Below, in pieces: positions 8,294-16,143 of a stretch of 16,143 nucleotides of DNA (positions within the stretch are counted from its first letter, which is position 1; every line of letters begins with the position of its first letter). The notes under the pieces were generated by a model. The model ran no database searches. It saw only the letters and a program-made list of their open reading frames with translations, and was not told where the DNA came from. The stretch is taken from contig MU867168.1 in assembly GCA_033725935.1 (NCBI GenBank), positions 1 to 16,143 on the forward strand, in the 5' to 3' direction. The DNA comes from Cladorrhinum sp. PSN259 (Eukaryota > Ascomycota > Sordariomycetes > Sordariales > Podosporaceae). The position numbers and the translations under genes are program-made.

Positions 8294-8780
8294 TGTTATA
8301 ACCTGCACCGGGTAGGGTTCAGACTGCAAGGCAGTACGCCTGGGGTAATATGACAGGGGAATCGAAGGATGTGGGACGCTCTCAGACGGGGTTAATCACT
8401 GTTAACTAATAGGTAGCTCTATAAAGTATCGCTTATGAGTATTGTAGACAATGAACGATTGTATTGCTTGCGTGAGGAACTAAGTCCTTACGATGGGAAG
8501 TGCCCAGCACTTCCTCTACTTATAGTGAAGCTATCTATATATATTTCCTATATATATTATACCTTACTCGCTCTGCTCGCTCTATAGATCCGCGATCATA
8601 GCGAGCAAGCTTCTTGCTCGCCGTGCTCGCTATGCTTAGCAGCGATTAGAGCAGGCACATCTTGATTAGTTATATCGGGACTTCGTAGGTCTTCATATCC
8701 CTGGCCTAACGATTGGTCATAGTCTTATAATGCCTTATATAGTAGTCCGTATACGGGGGATTTACGCGCGAGGCGTAATA
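8294..8780 (-). repeat. Ty3/Gypsy LTR, minus orientation, divergent U3 centre
   Basis: The reverse complement matches the other two LTRs at both ends: the start TATTACGCCTCGCGCG (from TGTTACGCC by RIP) lies at 8780, and the end CCCGGTGCAGGTTATAACA at 8294. The block around 8400-8530 aligns closely with 220-400. The middle, about 8560-8660, does not align: the GACTCGA palindromes of the other LTRs are replaced by GCGAGCAAG-type palindromes, including a perfect 9-bp-arm hairpin at 8601-8621. Length is about 487 bp. It belongs to the same family but a different U3 variant. Confidence 0.85.
8601..8621. repeat. perfect 9-bp hairpin in the divergent U3 region
   Basis: Arms GCGAGCAAG (8601-8609) and CTTGCTCGC (8613-8621) enclose a CTT loop. 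Further copies of the GCTCGC core lie nearby (about 8567-8580 and 8624-8630). It occupies the place of the GACTCGA hairpins of the other LTRs. Confidence 0.8.
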
Positions 8781-8797
8781 CGTTTCCCCTCCTTTAT
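8781..8797 (-). promoter_or_regulatory. polypurine tract for plus-strand DNA priming
   Basis: On the minus strand AAAGGAGGGGAAACG lies directly before the LTR start at 8780. A purine run against the inner edge of the 3' LTR is where retroelement RNase H leaves the plus-strand primer. It confirms that this LTR is the 3' LTR of the minus-oriented pol. Confidence 0.75.
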
Positions 8798-8877
8798 AGT
8801 CTTTGCCTCGAAGACTTTCTGACGCTAGGAAATTTGTCGTTGTGACTGTGAGTTCTCCCTTTTATCTATTCCTTAAA

Positions 8878-9561
8878 ATGTCCGCTAATAAGGTATAGAA
8901 GAAACCTTAATAGAAGAAGAAATCGTAATAGCGGTCTTTTAAGGAACGTCACCTTAATAACGCTAAATTTACCGACGAGTTTGGTTTCGCTATGCTTATA
9001 AATTATTCGCGTTATTTACGTTTATAGTTATCCGATTATAAGGTTTCTGACCGAAGCTCGTCTTGCTAGAATTACCTTTTAGCGGGTCGGGACTCTGCTT
9101 ATAATATTCTAGGTGATCTTTCTCAGGTGCTCCGGGATATTTTGGAAAAGAAACGTTGCCTTAATCGTAAGCGCGAAGCTATAGTATCAGTTCTAAAGGA
9201 AGCGACTATAAAGATTATACGGTTAGAGGAATAATCCCGTACTCTAAAGGGGAAGGCTTATAAAGCTTTTTTACGGGAGTTTACTCTTTTACGGGAGGAG
9301 GAGACGGGAGATTAGGTAGCTTCTTTCGCTACTACTCCGGGATCGGGGTTCCTAGTCTTAATAGGCAATCCTCTCTAACTATCTTTTAAGGACGTTAATA
9401 ACCCTGATTGGCTTATTTCCTTAGGGGTCGACTAATCGAGCTTAGATCTAAATTTTATATCCTAAGTCGATCTAAGTTCTGTCGGTAGAATTACTAGAGC
9501 TTCTCCGAGCAGTCTAAAAGATCGATAAGTTCTTATAAGTTAGATTCTAGTCCGTAATTAA
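8878..9561 (+). pseudogene. accessory reading frame antisense to pol, between chromodomain and 3' LTR, RIP-mutated
   Basis: A plus-strand frame begins at ATG 8878 (TTAAAATGTCC) and runs about 227 codons to a TAA at 9559-9561. The stops inside it are all TAA or TAG, as expected from RIP of CAA/CAG. Between them the residues look coding: a basic start rich in Lys and Gln sites, then LSDYKVSDRSSSC, then LGDLSQVLRDILEKKRCLNR, an amphipathic helix-rich segment (VLKEATIKIIRLEE) and LREFTLLREEE. The pair C-x2-Y after SDRSSS may once have been C-x2-C, since TGC to TAC is a RIP change. It starts about 100 bases inside the LTR and points away from it, so that LTR could supply its promoter. Its last 30 or so codons overlap the chromodomain on the other strand. 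No family is recognised with confidence. Confidence 0.5.
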
Positions 9562-10167
9562 GCTATTTAATAAGATATTAAAGTTTATTATTACTAATTT
9601 AGGAATTTAAGATATCTTTAACGTCGAACTCTTCTTCGTCGTTAATTACCTTAAGCTACGTCTCGAGTCTGGCTCTTCTTAATGCGGGTTTAAGCAAGGA
9701 AATATAGAATACTTTAATTCGTACTCTTATAGAATCGGGTAGGATAAGTTCATAGTTTAATATCGAAACTTTCCTCTTAATTTTAAACGGTCCGATTTTC
9801 TTAAAATCGAGCTTCCTATTTAATCGTTTTATATAGAGGTTATATATAAGAAGAAACACTTTATCTCCCTCTTCGAGGGGAGGTCCCTCGATCTTATATT
9901 TATCGTAATAAGTACGTATTCGTTCCCGGACGAATTCGAGTATTTCCTTTAGTATATTATGTATTTTCTGTAACCGTCCTGTACGCACCGCTGCTCTGGG
10001 TACGTCTGCTGCTAGCCCTTAACATAGCTCTGGTTAATACCCGTAATTGGCAAAGAATGGTGATATATTCGTTGACTCTATATTGCTAGAGTTATATGCC
10101 AATTATATTGTTAGTAACAGGTTAACCTAGTTATCCTGTTTAAAGTTAATATAGCACCGAAGGTATT
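9450..10167 (-). pseudogene. Gypsy pol 3' part: integrase C-terminus, GPY/F region and chromodomain, RIP-mutated
   Basis: The minus strand matches the plus-strand pol at about 15461-16050. Landmarks are the integrase tail with AAVRTGRL, the helix EFVRERIRTYYDKYK, EEGDKVFLL, the GPY/F-type motif KIGPFKIKRKV and ISLLKPALRRAR. In the same frame follows an acidic linker (DEEEFDVKDIL) and a chromodomain-like region continuing through LIK-stop-LNYG to CSEKL, the stop after LIK falling where the conserved Trp is expected (TGG to TAG). Chromodomains at this place steer integration to marked chromatin. Unlike the plus copy, this chromodomain is complete apart from RIP stops. The 110-codon stretch 9656-9988 is free of stops. 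The exact end of pol is not clear. Confidence 0.8.
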
Positions 10168-10646
10168 TGTTACGCCTCGCGCACAAATCCTCCTCACACG
10201 GACCACAATGCAGGGCATTGTGGGACCACAGCCAATCATTGGGCCAGGGATGTGAAGACCCACGAAGTCCCAATGCAACCAATTAGAAGAGACTCGACGG
10301 ACTTGACGTTCGAGTCTATCGAGTTATACCTAACCTTACCGACTCGATAAACTTGATAGTCGAGTCTCTCGAGTCAGGATATAATATACTTAGAAACATA
10401 TATAGATAGCTTCACTATAAGTAGAAGAAGTGCTGGGCATTTCTTATCGTGAGGACTTGGTTCCTTACGCAAGTAATACAATCGTTTATTATCTATAATA
10501 CTTATACGCGATACTTTATAGAGTTACCTATTAGTTAATAGTGATTGACCCCGTCTAAGAGCGTCCTATATCCTTCGATTCCTTTGTTATATTACCCCAG
10601 GCGTACTGCCTTGCAGTCTGAACCCTACCCGGTATAGGTTGTAATA
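10168..10646 (+). repeat. 5' LTR of the plus-strand Gypsy element
   Basis: It starts TGTTACGCCTCGCGCAC and ends GGTTGTAATA, where other copies have AACA, so the CA terminus has become TA by RIP. Length is 479 bp. It aligns along its whole length with 1-463, including the GACTCGA cassette (about 10290-10375), but with many C-to-T and G-to-A differences in CpA/TpG context. No clear tRNA primer-binding site is recognised directly after 10646. Confidence 0.9.
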
Positions 10647-10705
10647 CGTTGTTTGCGTTATTTAAGATCGAACGTTGTGCTCAGATACCACGAACAACCC
10701 TTAAT

Positions 10706-12436
10706 ATGGCTTCTACTTCCGCAAATCCCTCCACTGCTAACCCGAATATCGACGAGGGAAAAGTCTAACTTCCGGATATTACTCCGCCTAGCGATGACGA
10801 GTCCGATGAAGAAAAGGTCCCGAAGCTGAACCTTAAGGAGAAGATTAATACTATTAGACGGAAACTCCTCGGAATAAAAGAAGCCCTAATGGTAAAGGAC
10901 GAACTTAAGGAACTTAAGGAGGAAATTATACGTCTCTAAACCGCTATCGCGAGCAAGTGTATTAGCAAGACCGATAACGTTCCTAAGATCGCAGCTAAGG
11001 TCGGCAAACCTCCTATTTTTAGCAGTAATAAATAAGAACTCCCGTCCTAAATCTCGCACGTTAGAATTAACCTCTGACTCCATGATATTAAAGACCCCGA
11101 ATCTTAATTCCTTTACGCTACTAATTACCTTAGAGAGGACCCTAAGCAATGGTTTGACGGGATCCTTAGGAACTACTTCGATTACGCCGAAGACGAGAGA
11201 GAAACCCTTACTCAAGAGATCTTCGAAATTAGGCTAAGTAAGTTTAAGGAGGAAATTAAGAAAATATATAGCGAGCCCGACGAGGAGAAGGCCGCCGAAG
11301 ATCGCTTAGAGCGATTAGTGCAGACAGTATTAGCCGTAACGTACGCGATATTATTCCGTTACGACGCTTTCAGAGTGAACTGGGCAGAAGCAGCCTTAAA
11401 GAATAGGTTTTATAGGGGACTGAAACCTAAGGTCAAGGATAAACTTATTAAAGAAGACCGATACGCCTTATTACTCGATAATTATATTAACAAGGCCATT
11501 ATCGTCGATAATCGCATCTTCGAAAGAATAATAGAGGATAAGGGCGTTTATAGAGACCCCCGCTTCCTTAAAGCCAATACCCCTAAGAAATATCAGCATA
11601 AAAATACTTCGACTAGAACTTACCCTAGACCTATAGATATCAGCGCAGCATAATATAATAATTAGCGCAAGTATGGCGATAAGCCCAAGGATAAATCTAA
11701 GGTCAAATGCTTTAACTATAATAAGATAGGTTACTATGTACGAGACTGCCGTACCCTTAGAAAGTTCAAACTAATGCCTAAATAGAGGCAGGTGCAATTT
11801 GCCGAGAACGATCGTACCGTTAAGATAGCTTAATAAGATAGCGACGACGATACCCTCGCACTTACTTACGACGGCTTTAACGAGGAAGAATATACTAGCG
11901 AGTTAAAATAATATGTATTACCTCTACCCGACGACAGCGAAAATTCGGAACCCGAAGGAACGATCGACTACCCCTTAAAGCTAGATATAAACAGAGATAT
12001 AGGCTAGTAGGTTACCTTAGAAGATATGGCAGAGAGCTTTACGGTAACTGGGAGAGTCGTAAAGGATATCCGAGAGATAGTAATTATCCGAGAAGAGGGA
12101 GGACGACCCGACGATATACCCCTCGCCTTACCCACTTACATCCTACACTTATACGTCGCCTGGTTTAACTATATCTACGATAATTGCATTTATTACTATA
12201 GATATAAGGTTTTTTACGAATTCTTCCCCGCACGCCTGAACAACGAATCCATTCTTAAGGTCCATAAAGCAGGATCGGATAACGAATGGAATTTTAGGAT
12301 ATTAACGGAATATGCTAACATCCTCTATATGGAAAGCCAGGTACCTATAGAATATTGGGATAAGGACGAACCTGACTATAAGGATTGCCTATACGCATGG
12401 TGCGTCCGGTATAAGAGAGAAAAAGCTAGAGAATAG
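10706..12436 (+). pseudogene. Gypsy gag with zinc knuckle and long C-terminal extension, RIP stops
   Basis: The frame starts at ATG 10706 and stays in phase to at least 12436, about 577 codons, broken only by TAA/TAG stops. An acidic and basic N-terminal part (PPSDDESDEEK) is followed by a helix (KDELKELKEEII) and the capsid-type gag core (ATNYLREDPKQWFDGILRNY, about 11113-11172). The nucleic-acid-binding zinc knuckle lies at about 11707-11748 and reads C-F-N-Y-N-K-I-G-Y-Y-V-R-D-C: the second Cys and the His of CX2CX4HX4C are now Tyr, both explicable by RIP (TGC to TAC, CAC to TAC). Downstream is an acidic linker and a 136-codon stop-free block (12026-12436) with a second Cys/aromatic cluster near 12147-12200, AWFNYIYDNCIYYY. 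The full gag is longer than the usual capsid plus knuckle. Confidence 0.8.
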
Positions 12437-12441
12437 TATAG

Positions 12442-15400
12442 GCGGAAAATACGATAAAACTCCAACCTTATTATAGCGCCATAATCGGGAAACGGCTAAC
12501 GGGCCTCCCTAGGCCTAAGTGGATCAGACTAATTCCATACCGACAGATTATAACTCGCATTAGGAGGCCGCGAGCCGGATCTAATAAAAAGACCTCTATA
12601 GCGCATTACGAAACAGTCGTTAGAGCCATAATATTAGACAACGAAAACGCCTTAACTATAGAAGTATAATAGACAGACTCTAAAGGAAAGGAGTACCGAG
12701 CTATTATAGTAATCGACTCGGAGAGCACGATCAACATTATTAATCCTTTATTTATAAATAAAATAAGGATGCCGTAGATTAAGAAGAAATAACCCTACCG
12801 AATAAGGACCTACGAAGGGCAAACGGCCAATTATAATAGTAAAATCAGTTTACGGAAAACGATACTCTTAATTATAGTGGACGATGACCCGTAAGAAGTG
12901 AATTTTAATATCTTACCTATAGGTCCTAAATACGATATGATTTTAAGATATCCGTAATTAAAGAAATATAACCCGGATATCGACTAAGAGAATGGCTATC
13001 TTAACTCTAGGCTTAATACTAAACGGGTGAATAGAGCTGAACTAGATAGGGCTCCCAGGTACCTAAAGGGATTAGAGGTCCCCTATAAGCAAATAAGATA
13101 TATAAGCTACGACGAGCTAATATTAACTGATAAAGGAAGATTTAAGAAAGGACCCTTATACCCTAAAGAACCAGAATAATAGATAATGTATATCAGACTA
13201 AAGAAGTTAGAGGATAACCCGAGTAATAATTCGGGGCACGAATTTCCTAAGGAAAAGGAAGACCTCAGTAATATTCTAAGGGAATATTATAGTTTTACCG
13301 TCTTCAGATATAAGATAAAGAACGAGCTCTCCGCGAGAACCTCTTTCGACTACGAAATTCGATTAAAGGAAGGAACTAAGTTACGATATTATAAAGCATA
13401 CTACCTAAGACTACGATAGGACTAGGCCTTATAAGAATATATTAAGGAGAATTTATTAAAAGGGTTTATTCGGAAGTCGCAAAGCGAGGCGGCTTATCCC
13501 ATTTTATTTATACCCAAGAAAAGGATAATAGACTTAAGGCTTATAATTAATTATCGCCAACTGAACGAGGAAATAATTAAAAACAGGTATCCGCTACCGC
13601 TTATTAAGGAGATAAAGGATAGACTAGCTAGCGCCTAATAGTTCAGTCGTCTTAATCTTCCGATAGCCTTTAGCTATATCCGGATTAAGGAAAGGGACAA
13701 GTAGAAAATAGCTTTCAGGACTCGCTACGGGCACTTTAAGTACCAGGTTATGCCTTTTAGACTCACTAACGCCCCGGCGATATTCTAAAGCATGATCGAC
13801 CATACCCTACGCCCTTATCTAGATCGATTTGCCTTTATATACTTAGACGATATCTTAATTTATTCTAAGACGCTTAAGGAGTATTAGGAACACGTACGAC
13901 AGATCTTATAGACGCTATAAGACGCGGGATTATTAGTAAATCCACGCAAGAGCGAATTCCATATATAGAAAACAATTTTTCTTAGATTCGAGATCTCTCC
14001 GGGAGAAATCCGAATAAAACTAGCTAAAATTGCGGCAGTTAAGGACTAGCCGGCACCAATAAACTAGAAAGAAGTTAAGATATTTATTAGATTTATTAAC
14101 TTCTATAGATCCTTTATTAAAGGATTCGGCAAGATTGCCAAGCCCCTATACGAGCTCACTGGCAAAGGACATCCATTTAAATGGAAATAAGAATAATAAG
14201 ACGCCTTTGACTAACTTAGAAAAGCCATTAGTAGCGAACTAATATTACGGATGCCAGATTTCAGTAGACCTTTTTAAGTCGAGACGGACGCATTAGACTT
14301 TGCTATTAGAGTAGAGCTTTACTAATATTTCGACGACGGGCGATACCTTATAAGATTCGTTTCGAAGAAGATCTCTAGACCAGTACTTAATTATCTAATT
14401 TATAATAAGGAGCTTATGGCCGTTATCGAGGCATTCGATAAATAGAGACCTTATCTTAGTAAGACTAAGGAGCTAATGGATATTTTTATAGATTATCGGA
14501 ACTTAAAGTACTTTATTATTAAGAAACTGAGTCCTAAATAAGTACGATAGGCAGAATTCCTAGCCCCCTTTAACTTCCGTATCCATTACGTTAAAGGAAA
14601 GGAAAATACTAAAGTAAATATACTTAATAGAAGACCCGACCATAAGGGTAATGAAAAGTACGACATAATACCACTTTTTAAGGAAAAGGACAGAACCTTA
14701 AAATATGTAATTTAGATCTAGGAAGACTGCGCTAGAACTTACTATATAGAGTAGAAAGATTATAAATTCCAGGCTAAACGACGAGACGTCGATAAGGATA
14801 AAATAGAAGAACTAGAGTTACGGGTAGGACCCGAAGACAACGACCTAATATAGTACCTTAATAAAGCGTACGTACTAGTGGACAAAAGACGAGCGTATAT
14901 TACTAAATTGTACGAAAACAAACTTAAAGGATATCTAAGAATTAAGAAAACGCTCGAACGCGTATAACAACACTACGTATTCCCAAGAATAAAAAAGGTA
15001 ATAAAAGAGATGGTTAGAGAATGCGAAATATGCATCAAGAGTAAGGCGGCAAGATATAAGCCGTATAGACTACTCGAACCTCTCCCTACCGCAGAATAAA
15101 CATAGGGATCTATATCGATGGACTTTATTACTAAGCTCCCCGACTTAACGGTATTAGATGGAATAGACGTTAAATACGACTCTATCTGGGTAATGGTTAA
15201 TAGACTTACCAAATAGGCCTACTTTATACCCTTTAGAAAAACCACTACGGCAGAATAACTAGCTTACTACTTCAAACGGAATATCGTAAGCTAATATAGG
15301 CTGCTAGATAATATTACTTCGGACAGAGATAAGTTATTTATATCCAAGTTTTAGCAAGCCTTAATAAAATAACTGAACGTTAAATTCAAGCTCTCGACCG

Positions 15401-16050
15401 CGTTCTACCCCCAGACTGATAGACAGACCGAACGGCTTAATTAAGTTATTAAATAATACCTTCGGTACTATATTAACTTTAAGCAGGATAACTAGGTTAA
15501 CCTGTTACCGATAGCGTAATTAGCATATAACTCTAGCAATATAAAGTCAACGAATATATCACCATTCTTCGCCAATTACGGATACCAGCCAGAACTATGT
15601 CAGGGACCAGCAGCTAATGTACCTAGAGCAGCGGTATGTGCAGGACGGTTACAGGAAATGCACAATATGTTGAAAGAAACACTCGAATTCGTCCGAGAAC
15701 GAATACGTATCTATTACGATAAGCATAAGGTCGAGGGACCTCCCTTCGAGGAGGGAGATAAAGTATTTCTTCTTATACGTAACCTCCACATAAAACGACT
15801 AAGCAGGAAACTCGATTTCAAGAAAATCGGACCGTTTAAAATTAAGAAGAAAGTTTCGATATCAAACTATGAACTTATCCTACCCGATTTTATAAGAGTA
15901 CGAATTAAAGTATTCTATATTTCCCTGCTTAAACCCGCATTAAGAAGAGCTAGATTCGAGACATAGCTCGAGGTAATAGACGACGAAGAAGAATTCGACG
16001 TTAAAGATATCTTAAATTCCCGAATCAGTAATAACGAACTCTAATATCTT
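12442..16050 (+). pseudogene. Gypsy pol: protease, reverse transcriptase, RNase H, integrase, truncated chromodomain; RIP stops
   Basis: One frame, -1 relative to gag, runs about 1200 codons with TAA/TAG stops only. The protease signature reads VIDSESTINII at about 12709, close to the D-S-G-A type. Reverse transcriptase shows PILFIPKKRIIDLR, LIINYRQLNEE, RTRYGHFKYQVMPF and the catalytic YLDD at 13840-13851. RNase H shows ETDALDFAI (14281), NKELMAVIEAF and LNRRPDH. Integrase keeps the CEIC pair of its zinc domain (15022-15033) and the catalytic D, D, E at 15121, 15322 and 15430 (MDFI, TSDRD, QTDRQTE). Then follow the GPY/F region and DEEEFDVKDIL of a chromodomain, which breaks off at the ATT repeat. 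Several stops fall on expected Trp, for example before KIAFRTRYG. The enzyme cannot be made, but its active-site residues mostly survive. Confidence 0.88.
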
Positions 16051-16065
16051 ATTATTATTATTATT
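16051..16065. repeat. (ATT)5 microsatellite at the break of the chromodomain
   Basis: Five ATT units begin exactly where homology with the minus-strand chromodomain copy ends; the other copy continues LIK-stop-LNYG. The following 78 bases up to the window end match nothing else here. Confidence 0.75.
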
Positions 16066-16143
16066 TCGTACACCGCTATGCCCTTGGCAGGGCTCGTCGG
16101 TCCCTCTACTGCTATTTACACAAGGAAAACCGTACCTTAACGG

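Larger units (their letters stand above)
7595..10167 (-). mobile_element. minus-strand Ty3/Gypsy chromovirus remnant(s), rearranged
   Basis: Read on the minus strand the parts are: end of integrase and chromodomain (10167 to about 9450), a spacer with an opposite-strand reading frame (8878-9561), a polypurine tract, an LTR (8780-8294) and then a gag fragment (8281-7595). The LTR therefore follows pol as a 3' LTR and also precedes gag as if it were a 5' LTR. A head-to-tail pair sharing one LTR, or a recombinant of two elements, explains this. The gag part lacks its leader and N-terminal coding region and stops abruptly near 7595. The right end stops exactly where the plus-strand LTR begins at 10168, pointing to a nested insertion. 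Stops are RIP-type TAA/TAG throughout. Confidence 0.8.
10168..16143 (+). mobile_element. plus-strand Ty3/Gypsy chromovirus, nearly full length, RIP-inactivated, right end outside window
   Basis: The order LTR, gag, protease, reverse transcriptase, RNase H, integrase, chromodomain remnant is that of Ty3/Gypsy elements of the chromovirus branch. Both gag and pol keep a single frame over their whole lengths, with pol in the -1 frame relative to gag, so there are few or no indels; inactivation is by point mutations that make TAA and TAG. TpA is visibly abundant, CpA and TpG are scarce and CpG is retained, as expected of CpA-directed RIP. The element begins exactly at the broken end of the minus-strand pol. 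The 3' LTR is not in the window, and sequence after 16050 no longer matches the other copy. Confidence 0.85.

Noticed and set aside
10886..11215. 109-codon minus-strand frame, with a homologue at 8091-8315 on the plus strand
   Set aside because: Both are antisense to homologous gag segments; the sense frame has the gag core and zinc knuckle, so shared openness reflects shared sequence and not a gene.
14973..15212. 79-codon minus-strand frame
   Set aside because: It lies antisense to the integrase zinc and catalytic region, which explains the sequence.
10706..16050. Genetic-code reassignment of TAA/TAG to glutamine
   Set aside because: TAA/TAG also fall on expected tryptophans, the host tyrosinase uses CAG for Gln and TAG as its stop, and the CpA/TpG depletion explains the stops by RIP.

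Overview
The window looks like a piece of a filamentous ascomycete genome (Pezizomycotina, probably a Sordariomycete-like lineage; the species cannot be told). Three things support this: two genes with short 53-59 nt introns carrying GTRNGN donors, CTAAC/CTGAC-type branch sites and YAG acceptors; a secreted tyrosinase and a SAT4/fungal-rhodopsin-domain membrane protein, both typical of such fungi; and Ty3/Gypsy retroelements bearing the C-to-T scars of repeat-induced point mutation (RIP), mainly CpA to TpA.

Layout. 1-463 is a long terminal repeat (LTR) cut by the window edge. 464-2933 is mostly unassigned sequence, with one weak minus-strand reading frame (789-1238), a hairpin flanked by CATGCATG palindromes (2100-2190) and a short GGTC-type repeat. 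2934-4221 (minus) is a three-exon, 392-residue, seven-helix membrane protein. 4222-5719 is intergenic, with a weak methionine-free minus-strand frame. 5720-7074 (plus) is a three-exon tyrosinase/catechol oxidase of 413 residues with signal peptide, Kex2-like site and all six copper histidines. 7075-7594 is AT-rich 3' flank with short direct and inverted repeats.

From 7595 to the end the window is retrotransposon. A minus-strand Gypsy remnant comprises, in minus-strand order, the end of pol with its chromodomain (10167 to about 9450), a spacer holding an oppositely oriented reading frame (8878-9561, plus strand), a polypurine tract, an LTR (8780-8294) and then a gag fragment (8281-7595). A second, plus-strand Gypsy element starts with its LTR at 10168, exactly where the minus pol stops, so it is most simply a nested insertion. 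It runs through gag (10706-12436) and pol (about 12442-16050) and loses its chromodomain at an ATT microsatellite. In both elements nearly all stops are TAA or TAG at positions where Gln or Trp is expected, while catalytic residues mostly survive.

The most novel candidates are the antisense accessory reading frame between chromodomain and 3' LTR, the U3 palindrome cassette whose sequence differs between copies while the hairpin architecture is kept, and a second Cys/aromatic cluster in a long gag extension downstream of the zinc knuckle. The two host genes form a small GC-richer island between repeats and show no obvious functional link.
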